Assembly (NCBI GenBank): GCA_019614645.1 | Contig: JABWDB010000001.1 | Coordinates: 12,999,501 to 13,063,500, forward strand | DNA length: 64,000 nt | Direction: 5' to 3' | DNA from: Stratiolaelaps scimitus | Lineage: Eukaryota > Arthropoda > Arachnida > Mesostigmata > Laelapidae | Shown here: positions 1 through 12,501 of the stretch, one piece after another | Numbering within the stretch: position 1 is the first letter of the stretch | Layout of the letters: each line of letters opens with the position of its first letter | Notes under the pieces: generated by a model | The model's database searches: none | Told to the model about the DNA's origin: nothing | What the model saw: the letters and a program-made list of their open reading frames with translations, nothing else | Position numbers and translations under genes: made by a program

Positions 1-1220
1 TTATTGAGTGTGTCCCAGGTGAGTGCAATTACCATCACTGGCGGGACTTCACCGTAGGTCTCCCTCAATTAGATAAGATGCTCTGCTCAAGCTGGAAATC
101 GTAGCGAAGCGTCACATGGTGTTGTTATTAACGTTATATTGATGGAAGCGATGCATTCGTCCGTATTTGGTGAATCCTAATTGAAATCGAAATCTCTGGA
201 TGTACTGCTTAGGACGACTAACACATAAACCGAAGGCGGTAATGTAATTTAGCTGTGTTTTTTCTTCAATTCGTCTTGAAATAATTTTGTTAGAGGGAGC
301 AATCTTGGACAGGTTTGTTATTTACTTCGGCAAATCTGCTTCACCTGGTAAAATGCCATTCACGAACTGACGATCGTCCAGAGACTGAGCAACACATAGT
401 AATGGACGGCACATTTCTGTGTCTATACCGATCGTTCCCTGGCAAAATGGTGAACATTCCACATTGCTACATTTTTGTAAACCCTGTCTATGAGCGATGT
501 CAGTCCAATTTCGATTCTATTGTACTACACCCTGTACAAATTTCCACTCGTGTTCCTCCCAACTTTGGACACCTGCCCGAATCCTCTGAGTTCAGATTGA
601 ACCATTTTACTTTTTAGAGTTTTGAGGAAAGGGTTTCTCTCAGATTTGCCACAGCAGCGCTCAGTAGCACAAAAGCAAACACTGCGCCCAATCACAGGAT
701 AACGAAACGATCGACACTTGCTCTATTGCCACCATAGCTGCCATCGGGGCAACGACGGCCTCGGCTGAGACACCCTGTCCCCAAGTGCTTCTCTAATTAT
801 TGTATATTCGAAGACGCACAATCATAATCAACACTTCATCTTCATCAAAAAAATGATCTGATTATCCAGCAAAAAACATCATCGACCATTTGCACGGTAC
901 TTATGTGTTTTCGCGGTCTGTATCCATCGAGATGGGTGACATAGGTTCAACGTCGGAAGGGCCCCCACAATGGGATTTCTGATTCCCCCTCAGCAGGACG
1001 TCGGCGAATCTATGCGGCACTTCGAACCTGCAGATTCGCCAATAGATTTGCTATCATGAGTATTATTCCTGTAATGTGCACACAATGTATCTCGGTGGTA
1101 CGGGCCAAGTTGTTGCAACTATGCATCACTACCTTTCATGTACTGTAGTCATTAGGAGTGTCATCACCATCAACAACTCCTTCGTCTATCTAATGTTTAT
1201 ATCGAACAACGTTGTATTGT
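1..1220. other. Non-coding, nothing recognised
   Basis: The longest frame (315-617, plus) is 100 codons with no family resemblance. No repeats or RNA genes were recognised. Confidence 0.5.
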
Positions 1221-2160
1221 GTTATTGGTGGTGGTGGTGGTGGTGGTGCCGGCGGTGATTTAACAAGAAGCAAGGCCATTCCCGCTGCTGCTGCTGTTAT
1301 CTGCTGACGATCCTCACGGCGATGGTGACGTCTTCTTAAGCATCGGCCGCAATCGCAGTATGCACCAGTTTGCAGAGACCGAACATCGAGAGAGCGAGAG
1401 AGAGAAAGAGAGGGCGATTGGCGTTTGTATCTTTTGTCGTCGCGACTACTACTACCACTACTAGGCTTTCGGGCTGACTCTCAGCCAACATTTAACGTCC
1501 ACGGTACTGCCACTACAACTGCTGCTACTACAACTATGTGCAGTCTCTGCTGCTGCTGCTGCTGTGGTACCTCGTTTCGCATCGTATCGTTGGTATATTA
1601 GTAGTGTCCAGTAGTTGGCTGTCGCTGTGGTTGCCAGCGGCTGTCATTAGAGACCGGTCAGTAGCAACAGCCACTGATGTCAGCAACGCAAGTGACGTCC
1701 ACACGCACACACTCGGCCGGGCTGGCATGGCACAGCAGTAGCGAGCGGTTTTGCTGTCGAGCTCCTTCTCGCTGTTGTTGTGCCCGTTGCTGCTGATGCT
1801 GCCGGGGATGTTGCATCCGCCCGGTGCAGTATTGCTCACAGCGCTGTTGCTGCTTGTGCTACTTGCATGACTGCTGCGTTACCTTGTTTAGAGCTTCAAC
1901 GAGGATGGCGGCGGCGGCGACGACGACGATGATGACAGCAACATCGAGACACAAACGTGCTGCTTTTCCTCATCGTAAATAGTCGTCGTCATTGTCAAAC
2001 GAACAGATGAACGCCTTGGCGCATTGCCTAATACTGCAGATATTATTGCTAATGTTACTACGGTTGCTGTTGCTGATGCTGCTGGCACTGCTCGTAGTGC
2101 CAGACCGGCAGACAGACAGGCTTTCGCCAGACAGACAGACTTCTCGGTGCGATCTTTCTA

Positions 2161-2198
<38 letters not shown>

Positions 2199-3280
2199 AA
2201 AATGTCTGTCGCTCTGCCTGTGGCTGTAGACGTTCGTTATCGGCTATGCCCGGCTGCTGTTTGCCGAGTGATGGCCCATCTCGCTACTGTCGTCGTCGTC
2301 GTTGTTCAGTCTCCGTCAACCCTATCTACTCAATCGCTTTCTATTCCTTCTACCTCTCATACAACAGAGACAAGCAGCCATCGCATCGCAACGATCGCCA
2401 CTGCCGTGAACCGGCAATCGCAGATCGCCGCGCGCGAACTACTGCGCGCCCGGCAGCGGCCGAAGCCACCGCTGCCGCCTCAACGAGTGTCCGCGCTCCT
2501 GCCGCCAAAGCAGCACCCGTTGCTGCTGCTGCTGCTACCATCACCACCACCACCACCACCGCCGCGGGCAACTCACTCACTAACTCAGACAATCTGTATA
2601 CAGCAGTGGCGCTGGTAGTGACGGTGGCGGCGGCGGCGGCGGTGGTAGCTGTTGTTGTTGTTGTTGTTGTTGGTGCTGTCTTTTCCCGACGTTGTGGTTC
2701 GTCTTCGAGAGACATCAGACCCACCTGCTCTTCCTTCCTCGCTGTCGCTCTCTCATTATTATTGCATTCGACTCTCATTCGCTCACTCGGTTTGCGTATT
2801 TCTTGTCCCGGTGAGTTCGTCCATCCGTCCCTCCATACGACTATCACTTCTCACTGTGTGAGAATAACCAATATGGCTATAACAACAGTGGCAACAATGG
2901 TGATAACTTGCAACAAGGACAATAATAACAATAACAACAACAACAACCCTAACGACAACAGCTGAGCTGGAGCCGGACGATGTTGAGAAGACTGAGCTAC
3001 GATCACGACAGCTGCCCGATGTCTATGTACATACACATGTTCATGATATCTATGAAGTATATATATATAGTATCAGGGAGACATAGCTTAGTCTTACATC
3101 GGAGATTGACTGGCTGGTTGCTGCTGCTGCTGCTGCTGCTGCTTCTGCCGTCCATGGATCGTCACATTACTTTTCTATATTTCTCGTCACAGACTCACGC
3201 GCATGTGCCGTGTTCGCGAGCCGTCCTCTGACGTCGTCTATCACAATTCTATGAGGGAGATGCTATCGGGTACGACCGGC
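1221..3280 (+). other. Trinucleotide-rich block with many spurious ORFs, ending at a strong donor
   Basis: TGG, CTG, GCA, GGC, TTG and CAA runs and a TA microsatellite (2163-2195) fill this stretch, so long ORFs appear in several frames on both strands. None shows domain-like sequence. GTGAGT at 2811 and GGC|GTAAGTA at 3281 are good donor matches. It resembles the blocks at 9.6, 28.6 and 37 kb. Confidence 0.35.
2163..2195. repeat. (TA)n microsatellite
   Basis: Uninterrupted alternating TA inside the trinucleotide-rich block. Confidence 0.95.
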
Positions 3281-5124
3281 GTAAGTACACCGCAAGAAAA
3301 CCTGAACGCTTAGCCAAGCCAACAGCACCTGCCTCAATCATCGCTATGTTCACCGCATCTCAACGATCATACGCACTCTTTCGAAGGAGGTCGACATCGG
3401 CTGGTCTCAAATGGCTGCGCCGGTTGCCGTGGCCATTAGCGTTCACGAGCGATCTCGTTTTTATCAGCTACAGCAGGCTGGCTTACGTAGATCTAGCCAG
3501 ATATAATAGCAAGTGTCCTTACACGGATTGCTTCATACTCCTCATGCGATGACAGCACGCTAGCGCCAGCAACGTCGGCGGAGCAGCAGCAGCAGCGACG
3601 ATTGTTATCGGGAATCAACGGTTGCAACACCAACAGTAGCATTAACAATAACGACTCTCCGATTTCACTGGCATCTCCTCCGAATATCCGGGATCCTCTC
3701 ACGCCTCAGCAATATCGTCTTGCCTATTCATTGTGCTGATCCATTTGGCACAGCGAGCGACCACACCAACATTGCGTACGTTGAGAATCGCCCGGACGCA
3801 TCTCACTGACTGTCAGTGTCGAGCTTCACGCTGAGACCGCCATGGGCAGCGGTGAGCACCCGCTCCGCGTTCTCCCGTCAGCCTCGGCCGAGTCGAATCG
3901 AGCCAATTCACCGGGAGGGAGGATGCCCTCATGGCACAGGTACAACTCCTAGATATTTTATGGACACTGAGGCAGCTGACAACGCTGACTGAGATGTAAC
4001 AACGAATGAATTTCTGGATGGCCAAATAGCAATTTACAGGAGGAGATGAACAGGCCCGTTGAGTAGCAAACAGACACGAAGGCTGCGTGTATAGATCGCG
4101 TCGATTTAACTCTCGGCGCTCCGGGTCCGGATCCGTGTTCCAGCCGTAAACAGTATGTCAGATATATATCCTAACTCAACACGTTTCGATAAAATAGCGT
4201 GCAGTAAATCCAATTTAGGATTAATAGGTTTTGTAGTACGAACACAGTTCGAACCAACACAACGCAGCCGGCAATATGAATCGAACCATTTAATATCGTA
4301 TAGCCAGTGACACATCGGGCGAAGCAAAGCCCATGTAGTTTGACATGCATAAATTATCTGTCTGTATGCCACGTGAACGAATACCAAGATAGGATCAAAC
4401 AGCAAAATCTCCGCTCATTCATGGCAAAACCCGTAGTCATTCAGCATCACATGTAGACCCGCCTCAGGCACCCATTGACCTCTAGCAGAACGCCAATACT
4501 GCACCCACAATCAGAACCCACACAGGCAGGTTACTTGCTGCACAACTATAATACACCCACCTGACTTTAATAGGGTCTCGGCAGTTCAACTGTGCAAGTG
4601 TTTCTCTCTCTCTATCTCTCTCTCTCTCTGTGTCTGTACATGTCCTCTCTCTCTCTCCCCCGCAATCTGTGCTCGTGTGGTTGGCCACTTCGAACGGAAC
4701 TCGAAACTCAGCCTTCCTCGATACGCTGCCCTGAGGCAGATTAGCGACAATCGATCGGCACCGAACCCGGAGCGAAGCGGAGTCACCTCGTGGGAGCTAC
4801 TGCGGCTGTGGTTGCTTCGCCCGCTGGCGCTGGGTCACTACCGTTCACAACCGAATGGATCAAGATTGGGCGATCGAGCGATCCCCATGGCGGAGTTGTC
4901 GAGAGCAGCAGGCCTGTCCACCGGCAGATCTACCCGTGACACGATCTGCCAGTCAGTATAGCTCTCTTGCTTATTGCGTAATGTTCACGGTTACGTACAC
5001 AGTGTGCGTATGTTGCATTAATATACTCTAGACGAGCGATAGCCAGCTAATGATAAGTTCGCTATATTTAAACAAATTGTAGACCACTGCAGCACACTGG
5101 TCAACCAGAGTGTATATATATTAG
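3281..5124. other. Non-coding, nothing recognised apart from a CT run
   Basis: Short frames only. A (CT)n-type run with interruptions lies at about 4601-4657. No exon could be supported. Confidence 0.5.
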
Positions 5125-5998
5125 GGGTGGAAATATGTGTTGTCCCGTTTTTGAATGCTAATTAAGATGCTTATAACTCGACTTGTGCTCAACGCTGTTT
5201 ATTAAAGGTAGTCTTCTTCGGCTTCTACACACTTTGTCCATCGATTACACCGGGTACATCAACAATTCCCTTCTCGTGAAAGCTTTCTGGCTGGGCCGTA
5301 AAAAACGTGTTCATAGCGTTTTCTACCTCCACCTACGAAGTGAAAATTTTGGCAGTAATGCTGTTGAGATTCAAGAAAATATTATAGTCTGACGCCGCGA
5401 GGTCAGGTGAATATGGTGGGTAATAATATGGTGAATAATATTTAACCTTTTAATGGTGTCCAAGGTAGATCGCGCCATGTGTTATCGTGCTGGAGGATGA
5501 CTTCGTGCCTTTAGATGAGGCTGGGTTGCTTTTCGGTCAGCACCGAAGCGTGCACCCGTTCTAACTGTGCTGAGTAGACATCTGCATTTATAGTGTCACC
5601 TGGTTTCAAGAGCTCACGATTTATGATTCTCTTGGTAGTCCACCAAACACACAGAGGACGCTTTTCGTTTTCCCCTTTGCTTGTGACGGGCCGGAACGAC
5701 CTCGACTTTCATTATCATATTGGACCCACTTATCATCACAGATAACAATACTTCTAAAAAAATTACACTTGGAGTGACACTGTAGTAGAGAGAAGCATGC
5801 CGTCAGGCGGCAGGTTCTCTGATCAGGTGTCAGACCATGCGGGATCTACTTCCCGCGCTTGTAGATCCGCCCCATCTTATGCAAATGATTTCTAATGGCA
5901 TGGTACCTGAAACCCAGTTTCTCAGCTAACACTACACTACTCGTCCGACGACGTTCCTCTAATTCCGACCGGAGGGGGTTCTCTTCTACCTCAACAGG

Positions 5999-6010
5999 TC
6001 TGCCTGACTT
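5999..6010 (+). repeat. Target-site duplication, left copy (partner 6535-6546)
   Basis: tctgcctgactt here and tctgccagactt at 6535-6546 flank the inserted retroposon. In the mariner they correspond to the single SGR(P) coding site, which explains why that part of the transposase appears twice. Confidence 0.65.
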
Positions 6011-6534
6011 GAAAGCGGGCATGGCGTGGTGGGCAAGGTAGGCAGTATCAAAAAGGGAATTTTGTGAAGTCTGAGGTTCAAATCTGAGTGGGGCGATATC
6101 TACCTTATGGGCAGTATCTCCGCAATTAGATTTGTTAAGTAGTAGTGGCAACTAATGTGGTCTGCGGCACAGCTACCACTGTGCAGAAACGAAAGGCACC
6201 GTACACCCGCTGTATGCGTCATGAATACTGCATGTTTACATACACGAGGCTTTCTACAGACACCCTATTGACCACAGTAGTTATTCACAGGCGGGAAGTG
6301 GACAGAGGTATTGAGAGGGTGAGGGAGAAGGCAAGCAGCTGATGGTCAGCTAACCACGTCATGTCCGTACGGTGAGGAGGATGTGTGGTGCACGTGGCTG
6401 GGCTTGTACACATCTCACGGCCCTTACTGAAGAATGCGCTAAGCGATACCGTGAAGGGTAGTGCTGTTGAACATCGTCAATAGTTCCATAAGAGGGGAGC
6501 GGTCATCCATGCCAACACCCCCCTAAATAAAAAA
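6011..6534 (+). mobile_element. tRNA-related retroposon (SINE-like) inserted in the mariner
   Basis: This 524-base segment splits the mariner transposase. It is flanked by tctgcctgactt (5999-6010) and tctgccagactt (6535-6546), which match at 11 of 12 bases and read as a target-site duplication. The left end has a possible A box (tgggcaaggtagg near 6030) and a B-box-like ggttcaaatct near 6072. The right end closes with an A-rich tail, ctaaataaaaaa. This is the structure expected of a polymerase III-derived retroposon. It is long for a simple SINE, so a composite element or a LINE 3' fragment remains possible. Confidence 0.6.
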
Positions 6535-6844
6535 TCTGCCAGACTTAGGCGCGTCTTTGAGGTTATAGTCCCAGCTCTGAACTTTTTGAACCACATTTCT
6601 ACACTCTTAACAGACACACAGGTTGGTCCAACTCGGCGGCCGTGTCCACCACGGAATGTCTAAGTTTGAATTTAAATAAGAAAATAGCGTGCAAATTTTC
6701 ACTGGATACCTCCATGACTTTCACGGTAAACAAAATATTTTTGCAGACGAATCGAACGAGTTTCCCCTTTCGTGAACTTAAAATAGATCCAGCGTTCATT
6801 AGATCAACCATTCATGATCTTTCCAATCAGGGCGATCTAGCCGA

Positions 6845-6870
6845 ATATATATATATATATATATATATAT
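6845..6870. repeat. (AT)n microsatellite at the right margin of the mariner relic
   Basis: Alternating AT of 26 bases. Mariner elements insert at TA, so this run may have been the target or may have grown from it. Confidence 0.9.
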
Positions 6871-7530
6871 CCAGAAGTGGTTGAGCAAGCTTCTAGGCAG
6901 AGCAAACTAAAAAAAAGGAGAGCATTCACTATTAGGAATTCCTTTTTGAACGAAGTTTTTCGAAACTTGCTCATGGCATTCTCGGCTTGAATATAAAGTA
7001 ACAAGTCTTCTAGCCGTTGCCCGACGATGGCTTAAACGACAGTAACCATCAACCACTATAATATATACAATATAGGCAGAATACTGCCTTTTTTATCAGC
7101 ACACACGAAGCGATGTTGTGGTGGCGTCAACATCTTCGCTGCATCAGACAACGCCGACTCTGATATATTACCTTCCAAAAAAAACCCTCTTACTGTCACC
7201 TCCGTAGTAGCAGTTGTAAACTTCATTCGTCCATTGACGAATCAAACTGACTCAGTTCAGAGAAATATTAATAAACTCCAAGAGTACAAGACAAGCGAGT
7301 GCCACTTCCACCAACTAGCGATTTACTGTTAACTGATGGTAACAACATCGAACTCATCGGCTCACGTGTACCTCATAATCATCCCCACCAAAGGAATCGG
7401 AAGGCAAACTCAGAGCTTAACGAAGGCGGTATACTGATCCGCGTATCTGTTTCCGGTGCAAGCCTGTTGAGCCTCGACCTGGCTATGCCTATATTTTAGT
7501 TTCGACTTCTTTGTTGACGCTTTGGCGAGC

Positions 7531-7586
<56 letters not shown>

Positions 7587-9630
7587 ATTTGTTTTTGGCG
7601 AAAGAGCGGTACACAGTCGATCATGTTGCGATCTCGATCAATTGGCTGTTAATGAAAGGTCCCGCCCCAGTCGACCATTCAAGACCGATAAGGGGCGAGA
7701 CAACACAGGAATACGCGAACAACAAACAGTCCACTAAGCGGTGACACTAGCGGTGGCGGCGGCCACCACTCCTGTACGATGCAAAGGCTAGCCAGCCAGT
7801 CACCGAAGCAACCAAGCAACGGAGCGTGTCTCGCATATCGAGAGGCATGACTCTCCCGAGTGATGCTCGCGTGACTTCCCTTTAGCATCTTCATTTGCCG
7901 CTCCAGCTCCCAGCGCCGATCTTGCAAATGCATCAGTAGACAGAGCTGCGCCACTGGCCGATGCGCGGAATCACCCGCTACGTGTGTAAACATCGAGGAT
8001 GCAACCAGTGACCAACTGATTGGCGTCACAAAGGCCTGACTGCTCTTTGTACTACTTAGTATTAGCAGTGCTAATATTGCCCCCCCCCCCATGACTATCG
8101 TGATCTCACGGGAGACCGTTTGTGAGTTCGTTCGTTTACAATTGTAGCAGTTGAAAGCAAGCAGTAGTAACAATAGTGATAGCCGCTTGTAACACCCACA
8201 TAGGTTGGTAACCCGTACAGGCTGCACATCACGTGGCGCGAGCAGATTGCATCCATCGTCATAGACGAGGCTAACCATAATCGAGCTGATGGCAATGGAC
8301 AGAGATCCTTAGACAACAACTCGATCGGTGTCATCTCAGATGGCTTGCATCTCCGGCCCCGAGTCGCTTATTGTTCGTATTGACGTCGATCATGAACAGA
8401 GCAGAGTTGTAGGTGGACTTCGCAGACCAATGATGGGTGGATATCGTATCAACCCATCTTCTCACCGAGAGATTTGTTTTTATTGTTTGTTGCTGGATTG
8501 TTGGCAGGCCGTATGCCACGGACTGCACTGTTGTTCATCACGGGAGATGTGACGACGGATAGTAAACGAACCTAATACGCACAAATTAATGGAATGCTCT
8601 CAATGTAGATTTAAGTAACGTGCAATCGAATTTGTTACAGGTTTTCAATTAAGTGATTAGGCAAACGCTCCGGCCTAAACCAAATATCTAGCTTACATAT
8701 TATATGCTGGGCCATATATGACACAAGGTGTATGCTATAATGCCGAGTCTTTACAGATATAGCCAAAGGCTCAGAGCCGTTGTGCCATCGTACAAATGCG
8801 TGGTCCCTTTTATATTATGAGGCTGTTAGTTTTATACCGTTACAACATCTCGAACAGACATAAGCCTGACAATAAAAGCGAATTTCGTTTTACGATGCCC
8901 AGCCATACACGGACCGTTTTCAAAAAGTCATGTCCATTTCGAACGCGAGTAATTTAGAATTGTTCAAAATCTTGCTTTCGAGTTTACCTCGCTAATACCT
9001 CTTCTATTTGGGAAGAGATGCTATGAAACATTGGAAACGTTGCATGATACCTTCAGTGTCTATGGATTTGGTTATTAATAAAAAAAAATACCCCGCGTTT
9101 GAAAACTACTGATGAAATACAATTGAGACATGTATGATCCGGTTCAATTGAGCTCAATCAATTGCCCCCTTTTCGTTGCTGAACGTTTCAAACCCAAGTC
9201 ACCATTGAGGATAGTGACCGTCATCAATCCGGTAGATACGAGCTTTTGTTTGGATTCTAAATGGTACCGGCTAGGTAGAGAGTGTCCAAACAGAGTACGA
9301 TCGGAAAAGGCGTCTATGGTTAACCAGCTACCAATGCACTCTCAACACACTCCATTTTGCTACTAGTCACACGGAATGTTGCAACCGAAATGTGTACTCT
9401 ATAACCGTTACAGACACCTATTCCACGATATCACGTCTGTCGCCACTACGCTGATATATTATTACACTTATCATCATCTTTAACGAAGTAAGCAACGACG
9501 CATCTCTTTGAGAAAAGGTGCATTCGAATTGAGTTGATACAACACCATGATTCAGACGTTTGAGGCAAATTCAAGAGTCTGGCGCAGAAGCAGACATAGC
9601 TTTAACTGAATTCAAAATAGTTTAGACATC
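6871..9630. other. Non-coding, with compound microsatellite and one unassigned minus-strand frame
   Basis: A CT/TA/GT compound repeat lies at 7532-7586 and an 11-C run at 8080-8090. A 199-codon minus-strand frame (7679-8278) contains a hydrophobic stretch and a KR-rich part but resembles no known protein. It overlaps other frames on both strands and is probably not a gene. Confidence 0.4.
7532..7586. repeat. Compound (CT)n(AT)n(GT)n microsatellite
   Basis: Three adjoining dinucleotide runs, CT then AT then GT. Confidence 0.95.
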
Positions 9631-11464
9631 TAGTCACGGCCTAGTCGTCGCCTGAATTTACTCAGGGAGGCATTCCCACTACCGGGGCAGCTGACAGGGA
9701 GTAGCAAAGCCAGCAGGAGAAAACTTCTTCGCTCGTACGTAACACCGCTATCCGCTGCTGCTGCTGCTGTATTCTGGAGGTATCGCTCTTGGGCAGCTTT
9801 TATTTCCCCACCCCTCCCGCGCGGCTTCACTCCAGCCATATATATATATATATATATATGTATAGGTGGAGTCCGGCAAGCGGCCAGCCTCGCAGCTATG
9901 AATTGCTACGTAGACTAAGCTACAGAGCGTGCGTACGTTCCTATGCCTACACTCGCACACACACATCGACACGAACTCACACACAGGCACGCGGACTCAC
10001 CGACTCAGTTAAAGGCAGACGCGTACAAGATCGTATGGTTATTCACAGCCATATTGGCTGGTCATATAGGTGTGGTCTACGTCGACGTCGGGGGCGCTTC
10101 TTTGTGTTGAAAATTGTTAGTCAACGATACAGGCCGGACGTAAAAGCACTCTGCGTAGCAACAAAGTGAATTGCGAATAATTGTGTTATACGTTTACATT
10201 GTAAAGTAACGGAAGACCTCACGAAGCCGGAGAGACGAAACAGCCGGTCCTATGAGCCGCCAACATCGTCGCCGCCGTTTATAAGTCGGGGCTTGTTGTT
10301 GGCGCTCTATGCGCCTGTGCTGAGCGGGCTTGGAAACTCTGTGGAGGCGAGTTACGGAGCTGAAAATGGGACGAACTACTCTGGCTTCGAAGAAATTGCA
10401 GATCTTGAGTGACAATTGATATTGAACTCATGTATATATGTTGTTGAATGGCTGACGGTAACGTATTGTAGTAGTATATATATATATATTACGTTGCTAT
10501 TGATTTCTTCATACGTTAGACCTTCATGCTAGCTAAACGTGAACAGCATTAGCGAAACCTGGCTAAACATAAGGTCGACGAAACAATTCAAGGCGTAGCG
10601 TACGCGTTAAGCTTGATGCTAGAGAATCGGATGATTGAGCCACTCTCATTGTTCGCTATCCCCGAACATGGACAAATCAATTTGTCGGAGTGTCTCTGTG
10701 TGTGTATTGTTATTGTTGCTGCTGCTACTGTTCTCGCTATTTAGGGGGTCCCCTTGAGCCCCATCCGACAGGATGAGTTTATGCGCGACTCATTGTTTGT
10801 TCTCTTTTTCTGTTTAAATTCGAGTTGAGTGCCCCGTCTCTCTGCTTTTTTTCCACACCCTATATGATATGTGAGTGGGCCCAGCCGCCGTTTTGTGCTG
10901 GGGCCCGGCATTTGTCAATCGAATGCCACCAACCAACCAACCTCTCTACAGACCTCTCTTTCTCACTCCGCGCCAGCAACTTGCCAGCAACAAGCGTTGT
11001 CGAGCAGCGCTCGAGCGTCCTGGCACTACTATTATATTTCTACTACTGCTCTCGGTGCCGAGACTGCAGACTATGACGACCTGCGGACGACGGCCACTGA
11101 ACACATCAACACGGCGGCGGCGGCGGCGGCGGCGGCAGCAGCAGCAGCAGCAGACCCACCACAGCAGCACGCGCAACAACGCTAGCGCGCTGCGCGAACA
11201 ACAGCCGCAACAGCGACAACAGCGGTCGGCGCAAGCGTTGTAGCAGCAGCAGCATTAACGGCGACGGCAACAGACAACTCGAGGCTAACTCTGCCCGAAA
11301 TTTGAGAGAGCTAGCGACTCTGACAGAGAGAGAGAGAGAGAGAGAGTGTTTGAGGGATGCGCAAAAGATGGAACCATAGATATATGTAGCATTCAACACC
11401 GTCTGTGGCGGCGGTGACGACGGCGCTAGGCCGCCACGCTGGGCCCAGCAGGTAGATGGGTATT

Positions 11465-11498
<34 letters not shown>

Positions 11499-11830
11499 TA
11501 CTAGACAGGCTCTCGAGTGAAGGAGCAACGCTGCAGGCCCTCCTGGCTTGTTCGTCTGTGACCGCGCATCCATACATACGTTCATACACAGACAGAACGA
11601 AAGACTATCGAGGTGCGCCAGAGAGAGCGGGTGAGTATGGTCCGCCGAGATATGAAGGAAACAGGTGGTTGGTCGGGCGCTTGCTTGCTTGCTCGCTCGA
11701 TAGAGACAGACAGAGAGAGAGAGAGAAAGGCTGCTAGCAGCGACCTCAGCGGCGACTATAGACGAACCGGCACGAAGACATCCGACGCGGCATTCGAGAA
11801 AAAGGACTCCGCCGTTTCGAAGTAGCGCTG
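9631..11830. other. Trinucleotide- and dinucleotide-rich block
   Basis: GC-richer DNA with CTG (9758-9770), TA (9838-9862), a (CGG)n/(CAG)n pair (about 11112-11152), GA (11323-11346) and TA (11468-11495) runs. A minus-strand frame of 271 codons crosses it but is made of poly-L, poly-S and Y-I repeats from microsatellites. A GTGAGTA donor match lies at 11631. No real gene is visible. Confidence 0.35.
11468..11495. repeat. (TA)n microsatellite
   Basis: Uninterrupted alternating TA; it creates poly-YI stretches in spurious frames. Confidence 0.93.
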
Positions 11831-12373
11831 CCATCATCCGCATCATTATCATCATGGCAAATAGCAGCAACAGCAACAACAGGAAAAGGCGGAATATTCC
11901 TCCTTTTATTGAGCTGACCAAAAAAAGAACCGAAAAATTCTTCCACTATTCGGCTACGGATAGCAGAAGAACACATTCGTTTGTTATATGATGTACAAAT
12001 GTCAGTATATTCGTTTGTTTATAGGAATATATTATTACAGCCGGTTTCGCTCATGTACGTATTCATTCACAGGTATTATATATTGATTGGCACTAGTGTA
12101 AGCAGGTGTACGCCGATGAGGCAAGGTGTAACAACTTTAGCTATTATTGATTTGTTTTACAGGATTGTTAAACTTTGGTTTGCGGTTTTCACAGTCGTGT
12201 CCCGCTACGAGTTACATTGGTGAATGTCTTTTGGCATATCTGCCTGCTCCTGCTGTTGAACTCGCATATGACCAATGTCTGGAGATACTTTATCAGTCGA
12301 GTTGTCGGCTACGAAGTAAATCCGCTTGACGACGTCTTGCATTATCAAGAGCTCACGTACACACGTACGTACG

Positions 12374-12501
12374 GCTGAGTCTCTGGCTGTAAAAAGCCAG
12401 AGGCCGCAGGTTCGAATCCCGTTGCACGACATATAAGAGAACTTAAGCATTCTATGCAGTTCCTTTAATAAATCAATAAAGCCTTACCTTACCTTACCTA
12501 A
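12374..12501 (+). mobile_element. Short tRNA-derived retroposon, copy A
   Basis: It starts gctgagtctctggctgt, has a hairpin ctggc-tgtaaaa-gccag with the 5/7/5 geometry of a tRNA anticodon arm, then a perfect B box ggttcgaatcc. Next comes a body with acatataagaga and gcagttcctttaataaa, and the tail is a tandem ccttaccttacctta repeat. Copy B in intron 1 of the kis-like gene is about 80-85 percent identical by eye. It is not an intact tRNA gene: the acceptor stem and a proper D arm are missing. Confidence 0.68.

Larger units (their letters stand above)
5190..6715 (-). pseudogene. Mariner transposase pseudogene (D,D34D type)
   Basis: Recognisable segments on the minus strand are a start at 6715 with FKFKLRHSVVDTAAEL, then VKSVEMWFKKFRAG with a frame change to DYNLKDAPKSGR, the insert, then SGRPVEVEENPLRSELEE, LAEKLGFRYHAIRNHLHKMG, a nonsense codon where the family has W in WVPH, and LTPDQ. 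Catalytic aspartates are still readable: ICDDKW (about 5735), LQHDN (about 5486) and SPDLAASDYN (about 5392). The last two are about 31 codons apart, near the family's 34. Stops and frameshifts interrupt the sequence several times, so it cannot make an active enzyme. Confidence 0.75.
5125..6850 (-). mobile_element. Degenerate mariner-family DNA transposon, interrupted by a retroposon
   Basis: On the minus strand, the pieces on both sides of 6011-6534 form one mariner-like transposase in order. The N-terminal piece (6535-6715) carries the helix-turn-helix end and a linker; the C-terminal piece (5190-6010) carries the catalytic domain. Removing the insert leaves about 1.2 kb, the normal mariner size. 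The left limit is placed at a GGGGTGGAAATATGTGTTG stretch next to TA repeats, which may be a terminal repeat. No matching inverted copy was found on the right, where a TA microsatellite (6845-6870) lies, so both ends are approximate. Confidence 0.72.

Noticed and set aside
1992..2965. Plus-strand frames of 208 and 239 codons
   Set aside because: They consist of repeat-derived L, T, V, P and YI stretches from CTG, ACC, GTT and TA repeats, change character every few codons and show no homology.
11106..11921. 271-codon minus-strand frame
   Set aside because: It is stitched from microsatellites (poly-P/L, SLSLSL, YIYIYI) and has no recognisable domain.
12374..12430. A functional tRNA gene
   Set aside because: The B box and anticodon-like hairpin are present, but there is no acceptor stem or proper D arm, and a second damaged copy exists in intron 1, so it is a retroposon head.
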